In this document: in pieces, positions 1 to 10,050 of the stretch
How positions within the stretch are numbered: the first letter of the stretch is position 1
Layout: the number at the start of each line of letters is the position of its first letter
Source: an uncultured Gemmatimonadota bacterium
GTDB lineage: Bacteria; Gemmatimonadota; Gemmatimonadetes; Gemmatimonadales; GWC2-71-9
Direction: 5' to 3'
Assembly: GCA_937961295.1 (NCBI GenBank)
Contig: CALGOK010000061.1
Span: forward strand, 1-50,856
DNA: 50,856 nt
Notes under the pieces: generated by a model
Databases searched by the model: none
Seen by the model: the letters and a program-made list of their open reading frames with translations, nothing else
Told to the model about the DNA's origin: nothing
Program-made: the position numbers and the translations under genes

Positions 1-752
1 TCGAACTGGCCGTTCTCGAGCTTCACGACCTTGACCAGGCCACGGCTCCCGGCTTCCTGCACGAACTTGGAGAAGCGGTTGAAGCCGGCGTTCTTCTCGT
101 CGAAGTTCGGGTCGAGCTGCTGCATCACCTGCTTGAGCCGGTCGGCGCGCATCACGTCGCGGTTGGCCACCATCTGCTCGACCGACTCGACCACCAGCTC
201 CCACGGATCGCGCTGCGTGGACGGGACGTCGGTCTCCTTGGTGAGGCCCGCCAGGTCGCTGTACGAGTAGTACTCGTCGCAATTCTGGATCAGGATGTCC
301 GACGCCGACTCGCGGATCCCCACGCCGATGACGTACTTGCCGTACTCCTTGAGCTTGATCACCAGCGAGGAGAAGTCGCTGTCCCCCGAGAGGAGGATGA
401 ACGTGCCGATCTCGGGCCGGGTGAAGACCAGCTCGGTGGCGTCGATGGCGAGGCGGATGTCGGTGGCGTTCTTCTTGTTGGTGCCGAACGCCGGCGCGAA
501 GATCAGGTCGATGGACGACTCCGACAGCGGCACGATGTACTGCGGGTAGCGGCGCCAGTCGGCGTAGGCGCGCTGGACCGAGACCTTCCCCTTGATGATG
601 TCGCTGTCGAGGAGGTGGCGCAGCTCCTTGGTCAGGTCGGAGCGGATGCCCAGCGTGACGTTGTCGAAATCGATGAGGAGCGCCGCATTGGGCGCGTGGG
701 GAGCCGAAGCAGGCGTGCTCCGGCTGCCCCGGTGGGCGGGAATGGTGTTCAC
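1..752 (-). CDS. NYN-domain (LabA/DUF88-like) protein with LOTUS-like C-terminus, partial
   Basis: The gene reads leftward and runs off the window, so its 3' end is missing; about 250 codons are visible. The GTG at 752 is chosen because AGGA sits five bases upstream and the conserved domain starts about 20 residues later. Motifs are LLIDFDNV near residue 24, then TDIRLAID and LLSGDSDF. These carry the acidic residues typical of NYN (PIN-like) metal-dependent RNase folds. The last visible part, ending GLVKVVKLENGQFE, resembles an OST-HTH/LOTUS RNA-binding domain. The family is known as NYN plus OST-HTH proteins (DUF88); a role in RNA cleavage or binding is inferred. It is separated by 181 bases from the next co-directional gene and is probably not part of the EPS cluster. 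Confidence 0.85.
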   Translation of the reverse strand, partial: MNTIPAHRGSRSTPASAPHAPNAALLIDFDNVTLGIRSDLTKELRHLLDSDIIKGKVSVQRAYADWRRYPQYIVPLSESSIDLIFAPAFGTNKKNATDIRLAIDATELVFTRPEIGTFILLSGDSDFSSLVIKLKEYGKYVIGVGIRESASDILIQNCDEYYSYSDLAGLTKETDVPSTQRDPWELVVESVEQMVANRDVMRADRLKQVMQQLDPNFDEKNAGFNRFSKFVQEAGSRGLVKVVKLENGQF

Positions 753-891
753 GACGGTCCTGTGGTCTGGGCCGTCCCCGGTCTCGGCGTCCCCGCCACG
801 TGCCGCGCCGCGCGCTGGCTCCGCTCAGGGGCGCCGACGATCGAGACGGCGCGTCCGTCCGCGGAGCCCCAATGGCTCGCGGACAGCCTCA

Positions 892-897
892 AGTATA
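892..897 (-). promoter_or_regulatory. Possible -10 hexamer for the NYN gene
   Basis: On the minus strand this reads TATACT, a near-consensus -10 box in an otherwise very G+C-rich gap. It lies about 140 bases upstream of the NYN start. I see no convincing -35 hexamer, so this is tentative. The rest of the 753-933 gap shows no gene. Confidence 0.25.
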
Positions 898-933
898 GGG
901 GATCGCCGGGGTGGGCGGGAAGGGCGGCGCACG

Positions 934-2121
934 TCACGCCGCAAGCTGATCCACGAGCCGGGCCGCGATCGCCGACCAGTCGTGGCTCGCCGCGGTGCGA
1001 CGGGCCGCCTCGGCGACCTGCTCCCGGCGGTCCCGGTTCCCCAGCAGGCCGGTCACCGCGGACGCCAGCTCGGCCACCCCATCAGCGATGACGATGTCCC
1101 GGTCATGCACGACCGGCAGCCCCTCGGCGCCGAGCGTGGTCGAGACGACTGGGGCCCCGGCCGCCATCGCCTCGAAGATCTTCAGGCGGGTGCCGCCCCC
1201 GGCACGCAGCGGCACCACGGTGAGGGCAGCCTCGGCCAGGTGCGGCACGACCGACACCACGTCGCCGGTGACCTCGATCCCCGGTCCGCGGAGTTCCTGC
1301 ACGCGAGCCGAGGGGCGCCGGCCGACCACCCGGAACACGGCGTCGGGAACGGCCGCACGGACCAGCGGCCAGACCGCTTCGGCGAACCAGATCACGCCGT
1401 CCTCGTTCGGCTGCCAGTCCATCGATCCGAGGAACACCACGACGTTGTCGCTCCGCGTCCTCGGCACCTCGGGCTGGAACGCGGCCACGTCGACTCCCGT
1501 CTCGACCACGTCGACGCGGGCCCCCGGTGCCAGCGCCTGCAGCTCGGCGCGATCGGCCTCGCTCACCGCAAGGGTCCGATCGAATCGGTGCAGCATCCGG
1601 CGCTCCCAGCGGAGCGTTGCTCGCGCCTCCCACTCGTAGAGCAGCCGGCGCGGTCCGGGGGCGATCGTCCGGGCGCGCCGCGCCCAGACGGCCGACTCGA
1701 CGTTGTGCTCGAAGAGCACCGACGTGATGCCGTCGAGGGCGGGAAGGCAGAGCGTGGGGGTGAGGAAGTCGCAGAGCACCACGTCGAACCGCTCGGCGCG
1801 CAGCCACGACGCGAGCTGGCGGCGAACGAGTGCCGAGGCGAAGCGCGACACGTTGAGCGGCGCCCCGGTGCGCATCGATCGCAGCACGGGGGCCGCCGCG
1901 ACCTCGCGCCACCCCGGCACGTCCGCGGCGGCGATGAAGCGGCTCCCGGGAAGCACCTCGGCGATGCGTGCGGGGTAGTCGGGATCGTGAGCGAGATCGG
2001 CGTACGAGACGAAACACAGGTCGACGCGCGAGCCGAGTTGACGCAGCAGGTTGAACGACCGGAGCTTGCCCCCGGTGTCCACCGGGAGCAGTTCACCGTA
2101 CTTGAGCCAGAGCAGGCGCAT
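934..2121 (-). CDS. Glycosyltransferase, GT4 type, similar to PEP-CTERM/exosortase-associated sugar transferases
   Basis: This 395-residue protein transfers a sugar from a nucleotide donor during polysaccharide assembly at the cytoplasmic face. The N-terminus has the GGKLRSFNLLRQL motif seen in exosortase-associated transferases (TIGR03087-like). The C-terminal Rossmann half has VVFLGSMDWQPNEDGVIWF and the donor-binding stretch GGGTRLKIFEAMAAGAPVVST. The ATG at 2121 is preferred over an upstream ATG at 2190 because AAGG lies seven bases before it and the family N-terminus begins there. It is divergent from the nucleotide-sugar dehydrogenase, with 83 bases between the starts. The exact donor and acceptor cannot be told. 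Confidence 0.88.
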   Translation of the reverse strand: MRLLWLKYGELLPVDTGGKLRSFNLLRQLGSRVDLCFVSYADLAHDPDYPARIAEVLPGSRFIAAADVPGWREVAAAPVLRSMRTGAPLNVSRFASALVRRQLASWLRAERFDVVLCDFLTPTLCLPALDGITSVLFEHNVESAVWARRARTIAPGPRRLLYEWEARATLRWERRMLHRFDRTLAVSEADRAELQALAPGARVDVVETGVDVAAFQPEVPRTRSDNVVVFLGSMDWQPNEDGVIWFAEAVWPLVRAAVPDAVFRVVGRRPSARVQELRGPGIEVTGDVVSVVPHLAEAALTVVPLRAGGGTRLKIFEAMAAGAPVVSTTLGAEGLPVVHDRDIVIADGVAELASAVTGLLGNRDRREQVAEAARRTAASHDWSAIAARLVDQLAA

Positions 2122-2204
2122 CAGCCGACCTTGTTCGGTGTTGGGGCTGTCGAGGCATGCAAGTTGCGGACCCGACAAAGGGATCCACACACGGGGAGCG
2201 GCGC

Positions 2205-3521
2205 ATGGAGCGGGTCAGCGTCTTCGGGCTTGGGTATGTCGGCTGCGTGAGCGCCGCCTGCCTGGCCAGGGACGGGCACCAGGTGATCGGCATGGACGTC
2301 AGCGAATCCGAGGTCGCTCGCGTCAACGCCGGCGCCGCGACCATCCTGGAAGAGGGCATCGATGCGCTCGTCGCCCAGGTGGTGCGCGAGGGCAGCCTGC
2401 GCGCCACCAGCGACGCGGCGGAGGCGGTCGCCGCCTCCGACATCACGCTGGTGGCGGTGGGTACGCCAAGTCGGCGCAATGGCAACATCGACCTCACGTA
2501 CATCACGCGGGTGGCCGAGGAGATCGGTCGCGCGCTGCGCCAGAAGTCCACCTGGCACGCCGTCGTCATCCGCAGCACGGTGCTCCCGGGGACGATCCAC
2601 GACGTCGTCATCCCCGCACTCGAGCGCTCGTCCGGACGGCGGGTCGGGGAGACCCTCGGGGTCGCGAGCAATCCCGAGTTCCTGCGGGAGGGGAGCTCGA
2701 TCCGCGACTACGACGACCCGCCGTTCACCATTGTGGGGGCCTCCGATCCGCACACCGCCGAGCGCGTGGCCGGTTTGTACCGTGCCGAGGCGCCGCGTCA
2801 CCTGGTCGACATCCGGGTCGCCGAGGCGGTCAAGTATGCCTGCAACACGTTTCACGCCCTGAAGGTCGGCTTCGCCAACGAGGTCGGCGCCATCTGCAAG
2901 AGCATGGACATCGACAGCCACGTGGTCATGGACCTGCTCTGCCAGGACACCAAGCTCAACATCTCCCCGAAGTACCTGCGACCGGGATTCGCGTTCGGGG
3001 GCTCGTGCCTCCCGAAGGACCTCCGCGCCTGGATCTACCGCGCGCGCGAGCGCGACGTCGACACACCCCTGCTCTCCGGGCTGCTCGACTCCAACCGGTG
3101 CCAGATCGACCGCGCGTTCCAGATGATCCAGGCCACCGGCGCGCGCCGGGTCGCGGTGCTCGGGCTCGCCTTCAAGTCGGGGACCGACGACCTGCGAGAG
3201 TCGCCGCTCGTGACGCTGGTCGAGATGCTGCTCGGTCGTGGCTACCAGCTGCGTATTCACGATGCCCACGTGCACGAGGCGAATGTGACGGGCGCGAACC
3301 GCGAGTACGTCGAGCGCGAGATTCCGCATCTCTGGGAGCTGCTCACGCCCACGCTCGAGGCAGCCACGACCGAGTCCGAGCTGGTCGTGGTCGGCAATGC
3401 CTCACCGGAGGTCCGCCGGTGGCTGGCCGGCGATGCCGGCCGGACGCCGGTGATCGACCTCGTCCGGGCCGACCCGACGATCGACCGCACTCGCAGCGGG
3501 TACCACGGCTTCTCCTGGTGA
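2205..3521 (+). CDS. algD: Nucleotide-sugar dehydrogenase, AlgD-like (GDP-mannose 6-dehydrogenase)
   Basis: This 438-residue enzyme oxidises the C6 hydroxyl of a nucleotide sugar to a uronic acid, most likely GDP-mannose to GDP-mannuronate. The N-terminal NAD site is GLGYVG (residues 8-13). VGTPS, NPEFLREGS and FGGSCLPKD follow, with the catalytic cysteine at residue 268, and then GTDDLRESPLV. Length, motif spelling and cysteine position fit AlgD better than UDP-glucose or UDP-ManNAc dehydrogenases. The ATG at 2205 has GGGGAG upstream; the in-frame ATG at 2157 would add 16 residues before the NAD domain. It points to an acidic, uronate-containing EPS. Substrate identity is inferred from similarity recalled by eye. 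Confidence 0.9.
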   Translation: MERVSVFGLGYVGCVSAACLARDGHQVIGMDVSESEVARVNAGAATILEEGIDALVAQVVREGSLRATSDAAEAVAASDITLVAVGTPSRRNGNIDLTYITRVAEEIGRALRQKSTWHAVVIRSTVLPGTIHDVVIPALERSSGRRVGETLGVASNPEFLREGSSIRDYDDPPFTIVGASDPHTAERVAGLYRAEAPRHLVDIRVAEAVKYACNTFHALKVGFANEVGAICKSMDIDSHVVMDLLCQDTKLNISPKYLRPGFAFGGSCLPKDLRAWIYRARERDVDTPLLSGLLDSNRCQIDRAFQMIQATGARRVAVLGLAFKSGTDDLRESPLVTLVEMLLGRGYQLRIHDAHVHEANVTGANREYVEREIPHLWELLTPTLEAATTESELVVVGNASPEVRRWLAGDAGRTPVIDLVRADPTIDRTRSGYHGFSW

Positions 3522-3542
3522 GTGCCGGACGACGCCGCCATG

Positions 3543-4694
3543 TCAGGGGTTCGCGGGGCGACCTGCGGACTCCAGCGCCGCGACCACACGCTCCGCCGCC
3601 CTGCCGTCCCAGCCGGCCGGGCGGCCACTCCGGCTTCCCGGCCCGGGTCCCGCCGTCCGCGCCGCCGCGACGGCAGCACGGAGCGCCTCGGCGCGCGGGG
3701 GCCAGACCAGCCGGTTGGTCCCCTCGCTGATCGTCACCGGACGCTCGGTGGTGGCGCGCAGCGTCACGCACGGCACGCCAAGCGCCGTGGTCTCTTCCTG
3801 CAATCCGCCGCTGTCGGTGACCACCACGGCAGCGCCCTCCGTCAGGCCGGTCATCTCGCGATAGCCGACCGGCTCGATCAAGCGGAGGCGCTCCCCATCG
3901 GTCGCGACCCGGCCGTTGAGGGTCTTGCGGGTCCGCGGGTGCACCGGCCAGAGCAGCGGCAGTTCCTCGGCCACGGCACGCAGCCCGTCGACGACCTGGG
4001 CGAGGTGATCCGGATCATCGACGTTGCTGGGACGGTGCAACGTCACTAGCCCGTAGTGGTGGCGCGCCAGGCCGTGCCCCTCCCAAGGCGCATCGGCGGC
4101 CCACCGGGCGCGCGTGGCGAAGAGGGCATCCATCATCACGTTGCCGACGAAGCGAACGCGGTCAGCCTCGATGCCCTCCGCCGCGAGGTTGTCGGCCGCC
4201 TCGGGCGAGTGCGTCAGCAGCAGGTCCGCAAGCCGGTCCGTGAGCACCCGATTGACCTCCTCGGGCATTGACCAGTCGTTGCTCCGCAGCCCGGCTTCCA
4301 CGTGGGCGAGGCGGCTGCCGAGCTCGCTGCGGCGCTTCGCCGTCACCAGTGCGGCGGCCAGAGTGGAGTTCACGTCGCCAACCACCACGACCCAGTCGGG
4401 GCGCTCCGCGAGCAGCACCGGATCGAAGCGCTCCATCACCCGGGCGGTCTGCTCTGCCTGGCTGCCGCTGCCCACCTCGAGGTGGTGTGCGGGTGGCGGC
4501 AGCGCGAGGTCGGCGAAGAAGGCGTCCGACATCGCCGCGTCATAGTGCTGCCCGGTGTGAACCAGCACCGATGCATGCCCCCTCGCGGCGAGCGCCTGAA
4601 GGATCGGACTGACCTTGATGAAGTTGGGGCGCGCACCCGCCACGACCAGTACCTTCAGCGCCGACGACCGACCCGGCTGGGCACGCTCAGCCAA
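3543..4694 (-). CDS. wecB: UDP-N-acetylglucosamine 2-epimerase (non-hydrolysing)
   Basis: This 383-residue cytosolic enzyme interconverts UDP-GlcNAc and UDP-ManNAc, supplying an amino sugar for the polymer. Visible motifs are GARPNFIKVSP at the N-terminus, VLVHTGQHYD, VVVVGDVNSTLAAAL, HVEAGLRS, VTLHRPSNVDD and TDSGGLQEE, all in family order. The length is typical. Its ATG at 4694 overlaps the end of the histidine kinase by eight bases, so the two are co-transcribed. It converges on the AlgD-like gene with only 21 bases between stops and no obvious terminator. The glycine/arginine-rich C-terminal stretch near residues 345-365 is odd but within the same frame. Confidence 0.95.
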   Translation of the reverse strand: MAERAQPGRSSALKVLVVAGARPNFIKVSPILQALAARGHASVLVHTGQHYDAAMSDAFFADLALPPPAHHLEVGSGSQAEQTARVMERFDPVLLAERPDWVVVVGDVNSTLAAALVTAKRRSELGSRLAHVEAGLRSNDWSMPEEVNRVLTDRLADLLLTHSPEAADNLAAEGIEADRVRFVGNVMMDALFATRARWAADAPWEGHGLARHHYGLVTLHRPSNVDDPDHLAQVVDGLRAVAEELPLLWPVHPRTRKTLNGRVATDGERLRLIEPVGYREMTGLTEGAAVVVTDSGGLQEETTALGVPCVTLRATTERPVTISEGTNRLVWPPRAEALRAAVAAARTAGPGPGSRSGRPAGWDGRAAERVVAALESAGRPANP

Positions 4695-5733
4695 AGTAGA
4701 CCTCCTCCTCGCGCACCGGCAGCGCGAGCCGGAACGCGAACGTGGTGCCGCTGCCGAGTTCGGTGTGCACCTCGAGCTCGGAGCCCATCGCCTCCACCAG
4801 CTTGCGGCAGATCGAGAGCCCCAGGCCGGAGCCGGAGAAGGCGTACTCGCCCGACTGCTGGCGCCGCCGGAACGGCTCGAAGAGCGTGGCCATCGCCTCG
4901 GCCGGGATGCCGCGACCGGTGTCGCTCACCGCGCAGCGGACCAGGTCGTCGCCCTCCTCGTCGATCCGGATCTCCACGCTGCCCGAGGACGTGAACTTGA
5001 GTGCGTTGGTCGTGAGGTTGAGGAGGATGCGGTTGATCGCCGCGGGATGGCCGAGGCGGATGTCGTGCGCCGGCGGATGGAGCGTCAGGGTCAGCCCCTT
5101 CTCCTCCGCGATCGGCCGCACGATGTCCTCCACCGACGACAGCACCTCGGCGAACGAGAACGGCTTGCGGTCGGCGTCGGTGAGGCGGTCGCCGCCGCGC
5201 ACCAGCTCCACCATGTCGGACGCCACGGTGCTCAGGCCGAGCGCGGCCGCTGAGATCAGCCCGACTTGCCTCTCCATTAGCGGCGACAGCGGGCCGCTGC
5301 GACCCTGCAGCATCGTTTCGGCCAGGAAGAGGAGCGAGGTCAGCGGCGAGCGGAGGTCGTGGGCGATCTCGACCACGAGTTCCACCCCGCTCGGCCCTTC
5401 GAGGCGGTCGCGGAAGCGATCGACCCACCGGGAGGGGATCAGGGCGGCGACCCGCTCCAGCGCGACCACCACCGACAGGGTCACCGCGGGGTCGGCCGAA
5501 CCGCCGTCGCCCATGACCTCGCGACGCAGCCGGGCAAGGAGCCGGGCGTGCAGCGGCGTCGCCGCCGCGGCCGCGGCGGCCGCGGCATGGTCCTCGGACC
5601 AGGCGATCAGGTCGTCGACCGCGCCACGGCCCTCGGCCTCGGACCCCGCATCGGCGCTCTCGACGCGCCATTCGGCGACGAGCCTCGCGGCCGCCTCGTC
5701 GAGCCGGCGCCGCGCGCTGGGTGGAAGCGGCAT
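4687..5733 (-). CDS. Soluble sensor histidine kinase
   Basis: This 348-residue kinase presumably phosphorylates the response regulator encoded just upstream. The phospho-acceptor motif is EIAHDLRSPLTS with His125. The N box is around Asn243, the G1 box is DTGRGIP (271-277) and the G2 box is GSGLGLS (301-307). No membrane segment or signal peptide is visible. The N-terminal ~110 residues are a helical region without a recognisable sensor domain, with an alanine tract at 50-58. It is therefore cytosolic and unlike the membrane kinase PrsK usually tied to exosortase loci. It starts seven bases after the regulator gene, with GGAG well placed before the ATG, and overlaps wecB. The signal is unknown. 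Confidence 0.9.
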   Translation of the reverse strand: MPLPPSARRRLDEAAARLVAEWRVESADAGSEAEGRGAVDDLIAWSEDHAAAAAAAAATPLHARLLARLRREVMGDGGSADPAVTLSVVVALERVAALIPSRWVDRFRDRLEGPSGVELVVEIAHDLRSPLTSLLFLAETMLQGRSGPLSPLMERQVGLISAAALGLSTVASDMVELVRGGDRLTDADRKPFSFAEVLSSVEDIVRPIAEEKGLTLTLHPPAHDIRLGHPAAINRILLNLTTNALKFTSSGSVEIRIDEEGDDLVRCAVSDTGRGIPAEAMATLFEPFRRRQQSGEYAFSGSGLGLSICRKLVEAMGSELEVHTELGSGTTFAFRLALPVREEEVYFG

Positions 5734-5739
5734 GGCGCG

Positions 5740-7245
<1,506 letters not shown>

Positions 7246-7342
7246 CGCTGCTGTGCTCCTCGAGGGACGGGACTCGATGCGTCTCTGCAACGACCGAGCA
7301 GCATGATCCGTGCCCAACCTGTGGCGGGGAAGCACCGCATCA

Positions 7343-7360
7343 CCACTAATTATGTAGTGG
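7343..7360. repeat. Inverted repeat CCACTA-N6-TAGTGG
   Basis: Two perfect six-base arms flank the AT-rich spacer attatg. It lies about 125 bases upstream of the -24 element at 7486. The half-site CCAC/GTGG is the same as in the 7385 palindrome but in the opposite arrangement, so it may be a second regulator site or a promoter region for the divergent regulator gene. Confidence 0.4.
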
Positions 7361-7384
7361 AACGCCAACAGCCCCATGCCCTGT

Positions 7385-7402
7385 CGTGGCAACAACACCA
7401 CG
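7385..7402. promoter_or_regulatory. Predicted upstream activator site, CGTGG-N8-CCACG
   Basis: A perfect five-base palindrome with an eight-base spacer lies 84 bases upstream of the sigma54-like element at 7486. The same GTGG-N8-CCAC core recurs at 11149 and 26726, also upstream of sigma54-like elements. This is a typical distance for an NtrC-type enhancer. Assignment to the regulator at 5740-7245 is inference. Confidence 0.5.
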
Positions 7403-7485
7403 CCTGGGGCGCCCCCCTGCTGCCCCAGCCCCACTACCGGCCGGCCGGGGCCGAGAAACCGTGCCCTGGGGGGGTCGAATCAGGG

Positions 7486-7500
7486 TGGTATCGTTGTTGC
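7486..7500 (+). promoter_or_regulatory. Sigma54 (-24/-12) promoter candidate for the wzc-like gene
   Basis: The sequence TGGTATCGTTGTTGC matches TGGCAC-N5-TTGC with the invariant GG and GC exactly ten bases apart. It ends 54 bases before the ATG at 7554. The neighbouring sigma54-activator gene supports it. Confidence 0.65.
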
Positions 7501-7553
7501 GGAGGTCCGACACTCATGACGGTTGAGGCATTCCACACTTCCGGCGGGCTCTG

Positions 7554-10019
7554 ATGACCGGTTCTTCCCTGACGAATCGCCCCCAGGGCCCGTTGGCCCC
7601 AGCGAACGAGAGCTACGCCCTCGGCCCCGCGATGCCGTCGGCCTACGGGGGCGGCCCGCCGATCTCCCCGGTCGCCCGGTTCCTTGCGGCGGTCCGCCGG
7701 TTCAAGTGGCTGGTCCTCGGGGTGTTCGTCCTCGGGACCGCGGCCAGTGTTGCGATCACCAAGCTGATGCCCGCGCGGTATCGGGTCGGGGTGACCCTCA
7801 ATCTCTACCCCCGCGGCGACGACGGCGCCTCGCCGATCCAGGCCGGCCAGCTGCTGGCCTCGACCCAGTGGGAGGAGTTGCTCAAGACGGAGGCGGTGCT
7901 GCGCCCGGCGGTGATCCAGCGGAAGCTCTACATCCGCGGCCCGTACGGGACCGGCCTGATCCCGCCGCCGCTCGAGGGACCCTGGGGTCCCGATGCACCG
8001 CTGTTCGACTCCTTCGAGTGGCGCGACGACGAGACCCAGCCGGGGCGGTACAAGCTGGAGGTCGCCACCAACGGTGGCTGGACCCTCACCAACGAGCGCA
8101 CCGGCCGGACGGTTCGGGGCAGCGCCGGGCAACCGGTCGGGACGGCGTTCGGGATGAGCTGGACTCCGGACCTCGCAGAGTACGTCGGCCGGACCTTCGA
8201 ATTCGAGCTGCTGACCCCCTCCGAGGTGGCCGGCACCCTCTTCGGCAGCATCCAGGTGCAGATGCAGCGCATGGGCGCCCGCTTCATGCGGCTCTTCCTC
8301 GAGGGCCGCGACCCGCAGGGACTCGCCAACACGCTGAACACCGTGGCGGAGGAATTCGTCGAGACCGCCGCCGAGATCAAGAGTGCCAACCTGACGCAGG
8401 AAGCGACGGTCCTCGACACCCAGCTGATCGCCGCCAAGGCGCGGCTGGACGAGGCGCAGGCCAGCCTCGAGTCGTTCCGGGTCCGCGCGATCACCCTGCC
8501 GAACGAGGGGGTACCGATCACCGCCGGGACGCAGCAGACCCAGCCGGCCGTGGTGGGCGACTACCTGATGCAGCGGGTGGTGATCGATTCGCTCAAGCGC
8601 GAGCAGGACGAGTTGCGCCGCGCGCTGGCGCAGGCGCAGGGGGGCCAGGAGCTGATCGTCGACCGGTTCCGCAGCATCGGCGCGGTGGCCCGGGCCAATG
8701 AGCTCTCGGGTGTGCTCAGCGAGATCGCGGCAGAGCAGACGAAGCGTCGCCAACTGCTGGTCCAGTACTTCCCGACGCACGAGCAGGTCCGAGCCGTCGA
8801 CGCGCGGATCACCGAGCTGCGCAACGTGGTGCTGCCCCAGTATGTGCAGGCGGTACTGGACCGACTGGAGGGCCAGGAGCGCCAAATGGAGGGGCGCCTG
8901 CAGACCGCCGAGCGCGAGCTGCGGTCGATTCCGCAGCGCACTATCCAAGAAGACGAGCTCCGCCGCGAGCTCACGCTGGCCGACGAGCGCTACCGCGACC
9001 TGACGCGCCGGTCCGAGCTCGCCAAGCTCCAGGAAGCCTCGCAGCTTCCCGACATCGACATCCTCGACCGCGCGGTGCCGCCGGTGGGCCCGCTGAAGAA
9101 CCGCTCGAAGTTCATCCTCCTCGCCGGCACCTTCGGCTCGCTCGGCCTTGCGCTGGGACTGGCGTTCCTGCTCGACATGACCGATCGCCGCTTCCGCTAT
9201 TCCGACCAGATCACCTCGGAACTCGGGCTCTCGATCCTCGGCGCCGTGCCGGAGATCCGGCGCGCCAAGGGCGTGACCGCCGCTGCCGAGGAGGCGTCCC
9301 AGGTGATCGAGGCATTCCGCTCGATCCGCCTGAACATGATGCACGTCGTCGGCAACGGGCCGATCTGCTTCACGGTCTCGTCCCCGATGCCGGGCGACGG
9401 CAAGTCGCTGGTGTCGTCGAACCTCGCGCTGTCGTTCGCCGAGGCGGGATTTCGCACGCTGCTGGTGGACGGCGACACGCGCCGGGGCGAGCTGCACCGG
9501 ATGTTCGCGCTCGACCGCCGTCCCGGGCTGCTCGACCACCTCGCCGAAGGGATCCCGCTCGAACAGACCTATCGCGGCACGACCCATCCCCGGCTCACGG
9601 TCATCACGGGGGGCTCCCGGCACCGCAACGGTCCCGAGCTGCTCGGCTCGACCCGGATGCGCGAGGCAGTGACCACGCTGCGCCAGGAATTCGACGTGGT
9701 GATCTTCGACTCGCCGCCGTTCGGCGCCGGCATCGATCCCTTCCTGCTCGGCACGCTCACCGGCAACCTGCTGATGGTGGTCCGGGTGGGCGAGACCGAG
9801 CGGGAGTTCACCGAGGCCAAGCTGCAGGTGCTCGACCAGCTGCCGGTGCGGGTGGTCGGTGCGATCCTCAACGACGTGCGCACCTCGATGCGCGAGTACC
9901 GGTACTACTCGTACTCGTACGGGTACGGCACCACCGACGAGGACGGGGCGGACGACGAACCGGGAATCCCGACACCGTCACTGCCGGTGGCGGAGGGGAG
10001 CGGCAAGAGCGGGGAGTGA
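7554..10019 (+). CDS. Polysaccharide co-polymerase fused to bacterial tyrosine kinase (Wzc-like)
   Basis: This 821-residue inner-membrane protein sets EPS chain length and couples it to export through tyrosine autophosphorylation. A first membrane segment lies near residues 52-70. A long periplasmic Wzz/GNVR coiled-coil region follows, and a second membrane segment lies near 520-545. The cytosolic BY-kinase has Walker A PGDGKS near 611-617, Walker A' LLVDGDTRR and Walker B VVIFDSPPF. A tyrosine cluster with seven tyrosines lies near residues 781-793, followed by an acidic tail. The ATG at 7554 has a weak ribosome site. Transcription is probably from the sigma54 element just upstream. No matching low-molecular-weight phosphatase gene is in the window. 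Confidence 0.95.
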   Translation: MTGSSLTNRPQGPLAPANESYALGPAMPSAYGGGPPISPVARFLAAVRRFKWLVLGVFVLGTAASVAITKLMPARYRVGVTLNLYPRGDDGASPIQAGQLLASTQWEELLKTEAVLRPAVIQRKLYIRGPYGTGLIPPPLEGPWGPDAPLFDSFEWRDDETQPGRYKLEVATNGGWTLTNERTGRTVRGSAGQPVGTAFGMSWTPDLAEYVGRTFEFELLTPSEVAGTLFGSIQVQMQRMGARFMRLFLEGRDPQGLANTLNTVAEEFVETAAEIKSANLTQEATVLDTQLIAAKARLDEAQASLESFRVRAITLPNEGVPITAGTQQTQPAVVGDYLMQRVVIDSLKREQDELRRALAQAQGGQELIVDRFRSIGAVARANELSGVLSEIAAEQTKRRQLLVQYFPTHEQVRAVDARITELRNVVLPQYVQAVLDRLEGQERQMEGRLQTAERELRSIPQRTIQEDELRRELTLADERYRDLTRRSELAKLQEASQLPDIDILDRAVPPVGPLKNRSKFILLAGTFGSLGLALGLAFLLDMTDRRFRYSDQITSELGLSILGAVPEIRRAKGVTAAAEEASQVIEAFRSIRLNMMHVVGNGPICFTVSSPMPGDGKSLVSSNLALSFAEAGFRTLLVDGDTRRGELHRMFALDRRPGLLDHLAEGIPLEQTYRGTTHPRLTVITGGSRHRNGPELLGSTRMREAVTTLRQEFDVVIFDSPPFGAGIDPFLLGTLTGNLLMVVRVGETEREFTEAKLQVLDQLPVRVVGAILNDVRTSMREYRYYSYSYGYGTTDEDGADDEPGIPTPSLPVAEGSGKSGE

Positions 10020-10022
10020 GGC

Positions 10023-10050
10023 GGAGTCCCCGCCGGGGCGGGGGGACTCC
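10023..10050. terminator. Bidirectional terminator hairpin
   Basis: Perfect nine-base arms, GGAGTCCCC and GGGGACTCC, surround a ten-base G+C-rich loop. It fills the 31-base gap between two converging genes and abuts the stop codon of the minus-strand gene. There is no clear U-tract. Confidence 0.65.

Larger units (their letters stand above)
7246..7553. other. Divergent regulatory region between the response regulator and the wzc-like gene
   Basis: No gene is seen in these 308 bases. They hold an inverted repeat at 7343-7360, a GTGG-N8-CCAC palindrome at 7385-7402 and a -24/-12 element at 7486-7500, the last two facing the wzc-like gene. Confidence 0.7.

Noticed and set aside
592..2250. Long plus-strand frame of 552 codons
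   Set aside because: It lies antisense to the glycosyltransferase at 934-2121 and part of the NYN gene, is arginine/glycine/histidine-rich and has no recognisable domain. It is a shadow frame in G+C-rich DNA.
7434..9623. Minus-strand frame of 729 codons
   Set aside because: It is the shadow of the Wzc-like gene, with leucine/arginine/aspartate-rich, motif-free translation.
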